Numbered from the stretch's first letter, positions 10,917-23,243 are shown. The stretch: 64,000 bases of DNA from Clarireedia homoeocarpa (GCA_001465935.1 LNKV01000037.1:672895-736894), one strand, 5' to 3'. Made by a program: numbers and translations. Notes: a model not told the origin generated them from the sequence alone.

Positions 10917-11059
10917 TGTTGGTTGTTGATAAATTAAACAATTAAATGTAATGGTTCAAATGGTTGAAAAGTAGCCAACATCATGGGGTGGCCATTTTGG
11001 TGGGGTCGTACGTTATGGGGTTTGGCATTTTTTTAAAAAACCCTACGTTGGGGTTTTTT
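10917..11059. other. Spacer between transposase relic and NLR 3' end
   Basis: This short spacer contains GGGGT/AACCCC-type words (10985-11070) that could be the damaged terminal repeat of the pogo relic or the 3' UTR of the NLR. No gene is seen. Confidence 0.3.
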
Positions 11060-14000
11060 TTAACCATATGGGTTAGGATTAAGTAACTTGACAATCCCCT
11101 TGTGCCATCTGTTAGCAGCGCACGATAACAGCGTTTTACCATCCTTATCCTCTGCATTGACATCGACCTGGCCCGTCGCAAGCAGCAGTTTTACAATCCC
11201 CTTGTGCCCTCTCAAAGTAGCGCACCATAACGGCGTTATACCATCCTTATCCTCTACATTGACATCGACCTGGCCCGTCGCAAGCAGCAGTTTTACAACC
11301 TCTTTGTATCCTCCGCTAGCAGCACGCCATAACGGTGTTATACTATTCTTATCCTTTGTATTGACATTGACCTGGCCTGTCGCAAGCAGCAGGTTCACAA
11401 TCTCTTTATCTCCTCTCAAAGCAGCGTGCGATAATGGCGTCATACTGTTCTTATCCTTTGCATCAGCATCGACCTGGTCTGTCGCAAGTAGCAGCTTCAC
11501 AACCTTCTCGTACCCTCTATTAGCAGTATGCCATAAAGGCGTTCTACTGTCCTTATCCTTTGCATCGATATCGACCTGGCCTGTAGCGAGCAGCAGCTTC
11601 ACAACCTCCTCGTGCCCTCTATTAGCAGCGCGCGATAGCGGCGTCTTATCGTATTTATCCTTTGCGTTGACATCGACCTGGCCCGTCGCGAGCAGCAGCT
11701 TGACGACTTCCTTGTGCCCTCCCTCAGCAGCGAGCAATAACGGTATCTCACCGTATTTATCCTTTGCATTGACATCGACTTGGCCCGTTGCGAGCAGCAG
11801 CTTGACGACTTCCTCGTGTCCTTCCTTAGCGGCATATATCAGCGGCGTCTGACCGTCCTCATCCTTTGCGTTGACATCAACTTGGCCCGTCGCGAGCAGC
11901 AGTTTTACAATCCCCTTGTGCCCTCTCAAAGTGGCGCGCCATAACGGCGTTATACCATCTTTATCCTTTGTATCGATATCAACTTGGCCTGTCGCGAGCA
12001 GCAACTTCACAACCCCCTCGTACCCTCTCAAAGCAGCGTACCGTAACGGCGTCCAATCAAACTGATCCTTTGCATCAACATCGACCTGGCCCGTTGCAAG
12101 CAGCAGCTTCACAACCTCCTCGCGCCCTCTCAAAGTAGCGCGCCATAACGGCGTTATACCATCCTTATCCTTTGTATCGATATCGACTTGGCTCGTCGCG
12201 AGCAGCAGCTTGACGACTTCCTCGTGTCCTTCCTTAGCGGCATATATCAGCGGCGTCTGACCGTCCTCATCCTTTGCGTTGACATCAACTTGGCCCGTCG
12301 CGAGCAGCAGTTTTACAATCCCCTTGTGCCCTCTCAAAGTGGCGCGCCATAACGGCGTTATACCATCTTTATCCTTTGTATCGATATCAACTTGGCCTGT
12401 CGCGAGCAGCAACTTCACAACCCCCTCGTACCCTCTCAAAGCAGCGTACCGTAACGGCGTCCAATCAAACTGATCCTTTGCATCAACATCGACCTGGCCC
12501 GTTGCAAGCAGCAGCTTCACAACCTCCTCGCGCCCTCTCAAAGTAGCGCGCCATAACGGCGTTATACCATCCTTATCCTTTGTATCGATATCGACTTGGC
12601 TCGTCGCGAGCAGCAGCTTGACGACTTCCTCGTGTCCTTCCTTAGCGGCATATATCAGCGGCGTCTGACCGTGTTTATTCTTTGCATTGACATCAACTTG
12701 GCCCGTCGCGAGCAGCAGCTTCACGACTTCTTTGTGCCCTCCCTCAGCAGCGAGCAATAACGGTATCTCACCGTATTTATCCTTTGCATCGATATCGACC
12801 TGGCCTGTAGCGAGCAGCAGCTTCACAACCTCCTCGTGCCCTCTATTAGCAGTGTGCCATAAAGGCGTTCTACTGTCCTTATCCTTTGCATCGATGTCGA
12901 CTTGGCCCGTTGCGAGCAGCAGCTTGACGACTTCCTCGTGTCCTTCCTTAGCGGCATATATCAGCGGCGTCTGACCGTGTTTATTCTTTGCATTGACATC
13001 AACTTGGCCCGTCGCGAGCAGCAGCTTCACGACTTCCTTGTGCCCTCCCTCAGCAGCGAGCAATAACGGCGTCCGAAGATAACTATCTTTTTGATCGGGG
13101 CTATTAGAACCTAGGATTTGTACAGCATTGTCAACTCCAAAGTATGCTGCTAGATGTAGGCCAGTCATTTGCTTTGGAATTTCTTGACTATACTCCCTCC
13201 AACTGCTCTTAACGGCCATCAATGCTTGACTTGATGCCTCGACTTGTGCCTGTTTTTGAAGGAATTGTACAACACCATCATACAATATCGAAGCTTTACG
13301 AGCATGGTGCCCCCAGTTGTGAGACGCGTAGTCGTAAAGCTGATATGACTGTAGCCGCTCTTTGAAGTCATTGTGCGTTTGACAAATTCCACTCTCAAAA
13401 ATGCTAAAGGAAAGATAAGTGACACAAATTTTTGTAATCTCGGCTTCTGCATCTCGGAACCAATTGTTTTGAGTCCGCTCGAAGTATTCCTGTGTCGTAT
13501 AGTGGACCAAGCGGATAATACCACTTTCTTCATCGACTGTCACTAACCCAGCGCATATAGACCGCAAGGTTATAATAGTCGGAAGGAAGTCCCTATCCAA
13601 CTCCGCAGTGTCTGTATTAACAGCAAGGGCATGCTGGAGTTCTTTAGTAGAAAGTGGCCTTTTAGCGTAAATAATCCATGCCAGAGCCTGTTTTGCGAGT
13701 TCTCGAGAGGGCTTCCTCTGATCTTCAATTCTCTCCATTGCCTGTTCATAAATTTTATCTAATGCATCTATTCCCTTAGCGAAGTTCTGCAAAGATTTTT
13801 TAATATGTCCTTTGGTTGGTAGACTTGGAAGTATATCCATATATAACCTCGCAAGTAAGAACCTAGGAGCCACGGTTAGTTATATTTCAACCATATGTTA
13901 ACCCAATACCTAACTTACATTCCATCAACTACTCCAATTATTTCTGTTAAAATCATCTTTTGAATATCGTCGTCTAAAATTTCGGATTTTTGTAAACGCA

Positions 14001-15747
14001 TCTGAGCATTTAGATACGTTTCAACATCTTTATGAATTGCGCTTATTGTCAAAGTAAGACCCCCAACGAACAACTTTGCGATTTCGTCATTAATCCGAGA
14101 AGTTGCAAAGAGATTAGCCCCAGTCTTGGCTTGAAGAATGAAAAGCTCTGGTAAGAACCTTATTCGACATTCAGTTGGTTCACATTCATCCAATGCATCG
14201 ACGACAATGAAAGTCCTTGAAAACATAGCAGAGACAGACTGTAGAGCCTTCGAGATTTCGTCCAGTGAGGGTCGCGTATACTTGTCCTTATGACAGTCGT
14301 AAATAGCTTTTACTCTCTTGGGAATATTTGACTGTTCTTGAATCAGCTGCTTTAGGAGACTTAGAAGTAGATCTTCGGCCTTCTGTTCATGTTTTCGGTT
14401 GAAGTTGCAATATAGGTATGCGACACAAAATCCATCGTTACTTTGAGATTTCTTATTAAGATCTTCGACAACGATAGACGTCAGAATTGTCTTCCCTGCA
14501 CCGGGAATGCCTGGACAGAATAACGTCTGTCTTTTAGTGCCTAACCACTTCCCAAACTCCTCCGAGTCTAGCAGCCATTGGCCGGTACCTGCTTGTCGCC
14601 TCTGGATATAGTCGCTCTGCTGAGAACCATAGTTAAACGGTGTAAGCCAGTCAACGATATTCTGACGATGTTGATCATCTTGTCGTTGGTCTATTTGATT
14701 AATTTTATCTTCTGTAGCCAAAGATATATAACTACGTATAAATTAGCTAGGCTGTACACTGAACTAACTATCTGACACTAACACACACCGCTTTACTTCA
14801 TCGATTGGCATATGAAAGAAGAGCTGCCTTGCATATGCAGCAGCTGCTGCTGCAGAATATCCATGCCATTGGTCATTCTTGTGCGAGTCACAGTAGTCTG
14901 AAATTCCACGGATCACAAGGCAAGGAAAGTCGGCCAAGGCTCCTGCTGCCTCCATCTCAAAGCACAGAATACCGTACTTCTCAGCAATATTGTCCCTCAG
15001 TATAGCATCCTTGATGACCAGCTCCCCAGATGCGACTATGCCCCTATGAACTACCACGTATAATTCATCATCATCGTCATCGGTAACTCGCTGAACCCGG
15101 TGCAAAGGGTCACACCCACATTTGTCACAAGACAATCCAGTCTCCCGGTGTATATAGTCTCTCTCGAATAGATAATCCTGTGCAATGCCTGGGCATTTAT
15201 ACCTTCGCAGTCCTCGAATACTTGTATCAATTCTCTTGATATTCTCTCCGATTGGATCTATACGAGATCGGGCTCGCCTCGCCGCTAGATCTTGCGCAGC
15301 ATTGAGAAGCACGGCTGGCGGTGGTGCGAGAGCACCTGTACGCTCAAATTGACCGAGTCTGGCTTTTCCGTGGTCGTATTGTACCGCACCCGAATGCCCA
15401 CCTGCAGGCTTGCTAACTACGATATCGCCAAGTCGAATCATTCCATTATCGGTTTTCACTGGTACGCCGCCGCCGATACCCACCAAGAGACCAAATCTAA
15501 GGTTCGGAAATGTTATCCTCATTTGAGTAACTACCGTAGCCGCGGGGTTATTGCCTGGTTGATGGAGTCCCGCGATAACGACATTATGGCCCGCGATACT
15601 GCCAAGATTGTACACATTGTGGTCGGTAGGAGACTGTGGTAGACGTTCATGATCCTCGTCCAGCATCTCTAATGCAGCAATCTGTTCTACCTCCAAAGGG
15701 CAGATCCATCCGACCGTGTAACTTTCTGGGCTCAATTTAGGCGACAT
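11060..15747 (-). CDS. NLR protein: PNP_UDP phosphorylase - NACHT - ankyrin repeats
   Basis: Three exons, 15747-14769, 14711-13919 and 13862-11060, join across introns of 57 and 56 nt in one frame of 1524 codons; the total is an exact multiple of three. Residues 1-300 are a nucleoside phosphorylase-like domain (VGWICPLEVEQIAALEMLDE, LVGIGGGVP, CFEMEAAGAL, VIRGISDYCDSHK), the common N-terminal domain of fungal NLRs. NACHT follows, with P-loop GIPGAGKT and Walker B FIVVDALDEC. One divergent ankyrin repeat then precedes about 20 near-identical 34-residue repeats built on TPL..A..RGH.EVVKLLLATGQVD. Repeat units differ mainly at a few positions, and a block of four is duplicated. In known systems NACHT oligomerises on ligand binding and the repeats sense it; near-identical repeats mark fast-evolving recognition. 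It acts in the cytosol. No stop or frameshift is present, so it appears functional. Confidence 0.9.
11090..13080 (-). repeat. 102-bp tandem array encoding ankyrin repeats, with 408-bp duplication
   Basis: About 20 units of 102 bp encode the ankyrin array of the NLR. Four consecutive units (roughly 11.80-12.20 kb) recur with an offset of exactly 408 bp (roughly 12.20-12.61 kb) at near or full identity. The conserved block reads VKLLLAT.QVD; the variable residues lie on both sides of TPL and after HLLRG-equivalent turns. This is a recombination-prone coding minisatellite. Confidence 0.85.
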
Positions 15748-16439
15748 CGCAGAGAATACTATCCTGGTACAATCAGTGTAAGGCTTTTATAGGTGCTTTC
15801 GTCCGGTCTGTTGTCGCTTCAGCAAGAGCAGAGAAATCTTGGAATTCGTTCTAGTAGTATAAGAAAGTTCTAGAGTATCAAGGGTTGCTTAGAGAAACTG
15901 ACGTTGAAATGCAGCGCTTCGCGATGCGCCTGGTAGATGTCTCAGAACAATTGTGCAGGCAGCAAGTCGGTATATTTCATACTGAACTTCAATTTGAGCT
16001 TTGTTCAGACAAGTCGATTATGGGGCTGTCTCGAGTCTTGTTGTAGTGCCGAACAGACATATATAGCTATTGTGTAGGGTAACGTTACTTTTGTGAAGAT
16101 TGAGTTTGGTTACTAGCCAATAATGATTAGTTATATATTGCTTAGTAACGCAGAGTTTTGCGCTTGAGTTATTATGGTATAGCGTCTTAAGGCCTCTGTC
16201 TCAGCCGCAAGGGATCGACTTGAAATAGCACCTTCAAGGGAAGCTTGGCTTCACAAACGACAATATTATAGGTCGGCACTTGAACCAGGACGAATTCTCC
16301 AGGGATTTTGATCTCCAACAGACGCACAGATAAGGATCACTTCTTTCAATTCTTCTTTCAAAACCAAACCTTCTTTTCTTCTTTTTCCTTCCTTTTTACA
16401 TCGACCTACCTTTACGTGTTCGGTACCCACGCTCTGCTA
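15748..16439. other. No gene; NLR promoter region and target flank of the pogo element
   Basis: This is the 5' region of the NLR on the minus strand. I see no coding frame. C/T-rich runs near 16330-16400 are the only compositional feature. TA at 16438-16439 is the left target duplication of the adjacent transposon. Confidence 0.4.
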
Positions 16440-18442
16440 ACGTGGTTTACCACGACCTTGCGCACTTTTACCTCCTTTTATAACTTAAAATCACGATTAA
16501 TCCACCACAACGTACTAATTTAATTGAAGTTAATCAGAAACTAATAATACAGGGTCTATTAAAGCATCTGGGCATGTTCTTATATTATGCCCGGGTTTAC
16601 CGCATTTACTACAGCACCTAGAACTTGATGCTTCCGCTTGAACCACCCCCTCTTCCGATGCCATTTCAGGTTGATTCTCAACCCCATTCTCTTTCTGTAG
16701 AATAAGATCTAGCCCTTGTTGAACTGTAAGAGTACTTCCACCTTGTAGTTGAATATTCTTCTTTTTCCGACGTTTACTAAGCACATAAATGGCCTCTCGA
16801 AGTGTATGAATCTCGGACTGGATAATGGCCATTTCTTGAGCTAGTTGCTCAGTACCCTTAACTAAAGAAGAGAGTGCCCTAATAAGAGGTGTTGGAGATC
16901 CTTCTCTCTCGTTCAACTGCTTTCTAACTAGAGAAGAGTGAGCAATCGCTTCAGCCGGATTATGTGGTGTTTGGGATGTCCAATGGGTAATATTAGCCGG
17001 AAGGGGAGTAGGTGTGTGTAGTCGAATGTTCATTTTAGAAAGCACTGCATCTGGATTTAAAGGTATTAATCCAGTACCATGGAACCCAGCCTTAATATTC
17101 TCCTTCGTAATAGCTGTACAGTAGGCAGCTTTGAATGCCTTCAAGAAATCAGTCTTAGTAATATGGGTTATCTTTGCTCGGATGTACTCCTCGATCTGAG
17201 TCCCATATTCCTTCTTAAGTGGTCCAAAACAACCAACATCGAATGGCTGTGTAAGATGAGAAGAATGAGCTGGCAATCCAAGATATATAATGTTGTTGGT
17301 ATGGCAGTACTCTTTAAACTCAAGGGAGTGATGACTCTCATGCCCATCAAGAATAAGGATACGATACCTACTAACACTTCTAGCTTTAGTATGAGTATTG
17401 AAGTGCTTTAGCCACTCGAAACCAGCCTCATTATCAGTCCATCCATTCTCAGTTGTTCTAATTGCCCAGTTACGGCTCCTCGTACCATGACGAAAGGTGG
17501 TACGTCCCCTGAAGTATGATAAAGGGGGCACATCAACACCAGTACCACTTCCACATATAATGGCTGTAACCCATTCCCGGTTCCTAGGCTGAATAGTCTT
17601 AGGTTTTTAACGTTGATCTGAGCCATTAATGACCATACTGCTTGTAATAATACCCATCATAAATCCTGTCTCGTCGAAGAGACATCGGCATCAACCACAC
17701 CATATTTAGTCTTATAGTACTGTAAGATACCGAACCACTTCCGTATCAGCTCAGGATCTTCGCATAGTACTCTTTCGTAGTCATAAACACGATTCCGATG
17801 TATCTTAAGCTCCTTATGCCGGCGTATAAATCGATACGCCTAGTTCTTGCCAACACCGCGATGACCCTCAACCGCAACGACTCATTCGCCATTGCCCGTA
17901 AAGAAGTAAGCCGGGGAGGTAATCCTCTTGCCCCTAGGTCCCATATATAGCGAACTACCACCTTCTCTTCCGATTTAGTCAGATTTTGTTGTACTTGCGC
18001 CCGTTCAGCAATTGCACGTCTTCCTTCCATCCTCGAACGTAGTGTTGATTCAGGCACACTGTATATCTGTAAGATGTAAGAAGTGATAATTATTCTCAGC
18101 TAACTATGAGGTCTTAAGGACCTTTTATAGACCATTTCTAGCCTGTTTGAGTGGCCAGATTTACATGCAAACAGTGCAAACTGAGGTCTTCTGTACATTT
18201 ATAAATAGAACTGAATAAACGGAAATGAGGGCATTCCCAAGTGAATGTTCCGTACGGGCGTCTTACAATATCCTAGCAACCTCCCTACAACTTTTTACAC
18301 GTCTCATTTTAATCGCCTCGATTGCTAGAATAATTCTAGCTTCTTTTGATTGAGATACCATTGTTATTTTTTGAGTAATTACGTGTTAAAGGTGGGTGGT
18401 GCAAAAATCAAAAGAAACGCGCAAGGTCGTGGTAAACCACGT
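16440..18442 (-). mobile_element. Fot1/pogo-family DNA transposon with perfect 24-bp TIRs
   Basis: The left terminus begins ACGTGGTTTACCACGACC (16440) and its 24-bp reverse complement ends at 18442, giving perfect terminal inverted repeats over a 2003-bp element. TA flanks both ends (16438-16439 and 18443-18444), the target duplication of the Tc1/mariner/pogo superfamily. Each TIR itself starts with a palindrome, CGTGGTTTACCACG. The internal transposase is on the minus strand and broken. Identical TIRs suggest recent movement, possibly driven by another copy's transposase. Confidence 0.9.
16530..18057 (-). pseudogene. Broken pogo-type DDE transposase with C-terminal zinc knuckle
   Basis: The N-terminal helix-turn-helix part (18057-17746) reads MPESTLRSRMEGRRA, then the CENP-B-like start VVRYIWDLGARGLPPRL. 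Frame changes and stops separate it from the catalytic part. 17531-16530 carries the DDE core: ILILDGHESHHSLEF (second Asp) and HLTQPFDVGCFGPLK (third Asp), followed by the usual helical tail. The protein ends with a CCHC knuckle, CCSKCGKPGHNIRTC, found in several fungal pogo families. At least two frameshifts make the enzyme nonfunctional as written. Confidence 0.8.
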
Positions 18443-18445
18443 TAC

Positions 18446-18489
18446 ATGTTTGCCCTTGATCATTTCGCAAAAATCGAAATTTGTCAAAC
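18446..18489 (+). repeat. 44-nt dispersed repeat, copy 1
   Basis: The sequence starting ATGTTTGCCCTTGATCATTT and ending TTTGTCAAAC recurs in inverted orientation at 37993-38035 with one substitution and one indel. It begins two bases after the pogo element's TA duplication and precedes the chitinase fragment, so it marks the edge of an older unrecognised repeat. Confidence 0.75.
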
Positions 18490-18504
18490 AAACTAGCACT
18501 TTAC

Positions 18505-18800
18505 CATTAGCGGGAGCTGTAGAAATATATGATAATGATATCGGTGCTAGCTACAGTTCGGATGGATCAAAACGAGAGCTTATCGGTTATGACAATCCTG
18601 CAGTCGTGAAGCAGAAGGCTCTTTGGATACAGGCCATGAAGCTTGGGGGAGCGATGTGGTGGGAAAGTAGTGCTGATGCACAAGGCTCACGAAGTCTTAT
18701 TGGAAGCGTTGTAAACATTCTTGGTGACAGTATCCAGAATGAGACGAATCAACTTTCATATCCTAGCGCTTCTTACACCAACCTTAGGAGTAGTATTGTT
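18505..18800 (+). pseudogene. C-terminal fragment of a GH18 chitinase
   Basis: The frame reads AGAVEIYDNDIGASYSSDGS, KRELIGYDNPAVVKQKALWI, then LGGAMWWESSADAQGSRSLI. These match the last part of glycoside hydrolase 18: the YD near the barrel end and the conserved GGAMWWE of the last strand. The catalytic DxxDxDWE motif and the rest of the barrel are absent. It begins right after the dispersed 44-nt repeat, which indicates truncation by rearrangement. It is not functional. Confidence 0.7.
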
Positions 18801-19668
18801 GGTTCCCGCACTCTGACTTGCCCTCCTGTTTGTCCATTCATTCAATCAATTTGCATGGTGTTGGAGTCCAAGGTGCTTGTGTTGGAAGTGGTGGCGGTGA
18901 AATCTTCGGCTTGGTGCTGGCTGACACTTATCGGCACAATCTTGCTGCTGTCAATCTCTAATCCATCAACGCTCGACTGGTAGTCGCTGACAAGCTCATC
19001 GACCCTACTTATGAATTCATCGTTCGAGAAATCTGGGCCTTCAGGATGAACTCTCTACATGGATCTTCATAGGTTGGCAGACCCCCACTTTGCATGCCAA
19101 ACCCGTTCCCATTTGGGAAAGCGTGATCCATCGTTCCAGTTTCGTCGAGTTCGCCAATTCCTACACCCGACATGCATCTCATCCCCTACTCCTTATTCCT
19201 AAATGGACTTGACCTCGAGTTCATTAACTCGCTTATTCATTGGTGGATTTGCCGAGGGCCCGCTGGTACGAAGGTCAAAATAGAAAGTCAATCCATAATA
19301 TCAAAAGCGATCATGAGCATAACATTTCATTCCCAACCAGCGGTAATCCATGCCTTCTACTTGCGCCGATAATGCAACGGCTAACTCTATTACAGTGATT
19401 ACTTGCGAGGTGTGCGCAAGCTTACCTCGACGGAACTTGCCCGCAAAACACAACTCGTCGATACTCTGGCGGTAATATTCGCTTTTGTGGTAAAAAGCAA
19501 AGATTTCCTGCAGCTCTGATTCGTGCCCGCTTTAACAACGCACCGCTTGATCACACCATTCAAACAAATTGAAGTTTTCATAAGCAAAGATTTCCTCAAT
19601 ACTTTGACACAGAGCTACCATCGGGAAAGCACTAGGCACCTCTATCACTCCTTCAATAAACGAGCGAG
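18801..19668. other. No intact gene; degraded coding-like debris
   Basis: Short frames with stops are present, for example around 18855-18970 (GVQGACVGSGGGEIFGLVLA), which resembles decayed coding sequence of an unidentified protein. Nothing can be assigned. Confidence 0.35.
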
Positions 19669-22011
19669 ATGGATACTCATGATGTGTCCATGGTCCCGCA
19701 GTACATGCAACTGCTCCTCAAGCAGAAAAAGACTCTTCAAAATGCTCAAACTCGTGCTGGCCAGATTATCGAGAAGAGGAGGTCCCGCGATGAACTCACG
19801 ATGCAATTCCGATTTCGACTTATGATGAGCCGTCAACAAGACAGAACGGACTTAAACATACGGACGGCTTTCATTCCTCCCGCTTATAGTCCATGTTTTC
19901 GCTCTATCCTTGATTTGCACAAAGTCATGATTAAAGATCTTCTCCTAGAAACTCATCATAGAGAGAAGTATGTCATGTTGAGATCTATTACACCACCAGA
20001 TAGAATGACTGCTGTCATGGCTATTGTGGAAGATGAGAATGACGACGCTGTTATGCTGCAACTATACTATCAAGAGGAGGAGCATGCACGTCCTGCCGAA
20101 GATATCCTTCGTGAAGGAACGATTGTAATCATCAAAGAACCCTATATGAAATTGATGTCCGACGGCGACTATGGTGTTCGTATTGATCATCCTTCAGACC
20201 TCATATATGTTCCGGCAGATGACCCACGGGTCCCATCCTGCTGGCAGCCACGCGTGAAGGGGCTTGAGGTTTCTGCGGAAGTTTTAAGAATGCAAGGCAA
20301 CAATTACTTCAATGATCACAACTACCAAGCAGCTATTGAAATGTAAGTATTTACTTCAATTCTAGATCATCGACCAGATGATAATGGTCAAGCAGCTACT
20401 CAAGAGCTTTGAAATATGCGTCGGACGAGGAAAAGGCACAAACATTGAAGCTGAATCGTTCTCTTGCTCTCCTCAAAGCGAAGAACTTTGATGCTGCTCT
20501 TGCTGACCTTGAAACCATGGTGTCTGTCCCCAAACCAGTAGAGAAAGCTTTATATCGTAAAGCTCAAGTACTCTACCACCTTCAGAAATTCGAACAATGC
20601 TGTGAGGTACTGAGAACTCTGCATTCAGAATACCCAGATAACTTAGAGGCCAAAAAAGAACTTCTGCGAGCCACCAAGCGATTTCAGGAACAGAAGAGTG
20701 GGATATACAGATTCAAGCAGTTCTACGTTGAAATTGCCAAACTTCGCGCTCCGCATCTTGACTATGCTACATATACTGGCGCAGTCGCTATCAGAGGAGC
20801 AGATGTTCGAGGACGAGGTATGTTTACAACTAAAGCTATCAAGGCCGGCGATCTTCTGTTCTGTGAGAAAGCCTTTGCTCACGCCTATGTCCCCGATGAT
20901 TCACAGCAGTCACCAGGCCGAGGTAAAGACTTGACTTTACTAATCAGCGTGGAGAGAGACAGCATGACCATGGGCTCCCAATCTGAACTCATCCAAATGA
21001 TTTTTCAGAAAATGTATAAAAGCCCTTCTTTTGCTCCAGTTATCATGGATCTCCACCACGGATCCTATGATTCAGTTGGCTTTTGCACGGTCGACAGCAT
21101 GCCTGTGATTGACACGTAAGACCCGAACTCTCTCACTTTAATACTGCACCGTACTAATCGATCCCAGTTTCTATGTTGAGCGGGTTGTAGCTTTAAATTG
21201 TTTTGGCTGTCCTCTATCCTCCCGCCTTAGTCACTTACGCGCCATGGATACCGAGGCAGCATGGGGAACAGCGGAGAAGCAGTTCCATTCCTGTGGTGTG
21301 TGGCCCCTGGCATCATACATCAACCATAGCTGCAACAGTAATGCTCGACGTGCTTTTATTGGGGATATGATGATCGTCCGAGCCACTCGCGACTTGGCTC
21401 CTGATACGGAGATCAATTTCTGGTACCACCCACCAATCGCGGAAGAAAATGATGACCGTCAAAAAAAGTTCAAGCACTGGGCATTCAGGTGTGATTGCGC
21501 CATGTGTCGAGACGATCAAACCACGAATAGGAAGATTCTCAACAACAGAAAGCAACAAAGAGCGGAAGTTCTTCGATTTTTCAAAACAGGTCTAAAAGCA
21601 AATCTGCCCAAAATTGAGAACATAATCGCGGTGATGGAGAGCCATTACAGCCAACCAGCTTCGAAAGTGCCTCGTCTTCATATCTGGGACCTCCATCTTC
21701 TTCTCGCGAAAAGTTATATGCAGCGAAAAAACCCGACCAAGGCAATCAACTCGGCAATGAAGTCGCTCTTATCCCTCGGTTATGTTATTGAAGGAGGAAA
21801 TCTACCATATACGAATGGTACGCCAATGATCATCAAAGAATGGGGCTTGTTTTCGGATTACACTATAGACTGTTGGGGAGTTTTGTGTGGTGCGTATCAA
21901 ATGGTGGCTCCGGACCTTGCGACACAGGCTGCACAGTATGCCAAGTTATCGTATAGGATCTGTGTTGGAGAAGATGAGACATTTGAAGAATCGTATAAAA
22001 AGCTTGGATAG
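19669..22011 (+). CDS. TPR and SET domain protein (SMYD-like)
   Basis: Exons 19669-20342, 20405-21115 and 21168-22011 join across introns of 62 and 52 nt into 742 codons. The N-terminal 200 residues are family-specific. Two to three TPR helices follow (QGNNYFNDHNYQAAIE, LKLNRSLALLKAKNFDAALA, ALYRKAQVLYHLQKFEQC). The SET domain begins at RGADVRGRGMFTTKAIKAGD, is split by an insertion, and resumes with SYINHSCNSNARR, the cofactor-binding NHSC motif. INFWY stands where GEEITISY-type motifs contain the catalytic Tyr, and post-SET cysteines are in FRCDCAMC. It is a predicted protein-lysine methyltransferase; the substrate is unknown. The frame is intact, unusual for this half of the window. Confidence 0.85.
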
Positions 22012-22159
22012 CATGCTCTTATATTTTATGAGTTCGTATTGTAGATGACAATCAGGCAATTAAGAGCTTCTTCACAGGAAAATCGAGAGTACTCTTAAGT
22101 GGCATGGTCAATGTTCCCACTCGCCAATGTATAAGTAAGAGCTTGGGTCACGATTCGTC

Positions 22160-22860
22160 GCACCCCCCCTTTTTGCACTCATTTACTTCGATATTAATTA
22201 AAAATCAACCACATAATATTTTTGCTTGAAAATTGAAGCATATTACTATTGTATAGTAGCCTTTCCTTTCACCTTAATCATATCTTCTAATTTACATATC
22301 AACCTTTCGATCTCCGGGCGAAATATCTTCGGATCCATCTTATCCTACAATCTCTGGATCTCTCGCTTTAACTTTTGAATAGAGGTAGATATAAAGGGCA
22401 ACTGATTAATCCTATACTTCATCCAGCGCCAGATCTTCTCAATTGGATTCAAATCAGGTGAGGATGGGGGCCAGTTAAAAGTCCTAATACCTTGTTCAAA
22501 TTAGGCTACCCTGGTATACGTACTATATATCTTTGCACCATCCTCCATAAAGATATACTCTGGGCCAACCTTCTCAAATAGCGGGAAAACAATCGGATTA
22601 AGGACCTGCTCCTTATATACTATCGAGTTAATATTCTTATAGCCAGGTCTTTTTTCAAGGAATACTAAAGGGGATTTGTAGTCCCAATCGATTATACCCC
22701 AAATCATAATTGATACCCTCCCTGAGCGGTATACTGATTACATATAGTTTAAACACTGCTTTTTATCAGGCCGGCGGGTTACCCAAATCCTTCCCCTTTT
22801 ACCTATCTCAAAAATAGCCTTATCTGACTAGTAAGCCTTCCGCCAATCACCCCCCTTAGG
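22160..22860 (-). pseudogene. Tc1/mariner transposase relic
   Basis: Reading the minus strand from about 22860 gives WVTRRPDKKQCLN, VSIMIWGIIDWDYKSPLVF, FMEDGAKIYSTYTR and then, past a TAA near 22501, FNWPPSSPDLNPIEKIWRWM. These are the catalytic DDE_3 motifs, with Asp in MEDGA and Asp in SPDLNPIE. At least three stops interrupt it (about 22740, 22501 and 22345). The 5' DNA-binding part is missing. The C-rich run near 22165 may be a terminal repeat relic. Confidence 0.8.
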
Positions 22861-22911
22861 GTAGGAGGCAGTATAATCACTTGTCCCCTTCTAGAGAGAG
22901 CCTTCTGGAAA

Positions 22912-23082
22912 TAACCGTTAAATCTGTTTACCACGGACCACTCTTGGATCTGTTCCCTCGTGGTAAGATCACTCTTAGCTCTATGCGTCTATGGTTCATT
23001 TACGCCGTAATTCCAGTATGCCTATAGCTGGTAAGATCACTATATGCTCTGTGCACTCATCTAAATTTAAATTCGGAAGGGA
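22912..23082 (+). repeat. About 172-bp direct repeat, left copy
   Basis: This begins TAACCGTTAAATCTGTTTAC and ends CGGAAGGGAAT. A second copy in the same orientation at 25973-26145 differs at scattered positions. Inside, TTACCACGG and CTCGTGGTAA form an inverted pair. The two copies flank a 2.7-kb gene fragment. They may be two insertions of one MITE, LTR-like ends or a duplicated target. Confidence 0.8.
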
Positions 23083-23243
23083 ATGTGTTGGACGCAGAAC
23101 GCGATACAAACGCGTTATTGTGAGAATGAAGGCATTCGGAGATGCGCTCCTAATCCGACGGATCTGAGAGCTCCGCCGGAGGCTCCGATTCATAGGTGCA
23201 TTTCTACGAGTCATTCTGGGCCTGACGACGAGTCATTCTGGCC

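Noticed and set aside
11088..12974. Plus-strand frames with repeated TSTWPVASSSFT units
   Set aside because: They are antisense translations of the ankyrin repeat array.
366..15747. The two NLRs as one paired defence operon
   Set aside because: They are on opposite strands, 8 kb apart, separated by independent repeats, and one is truncated.
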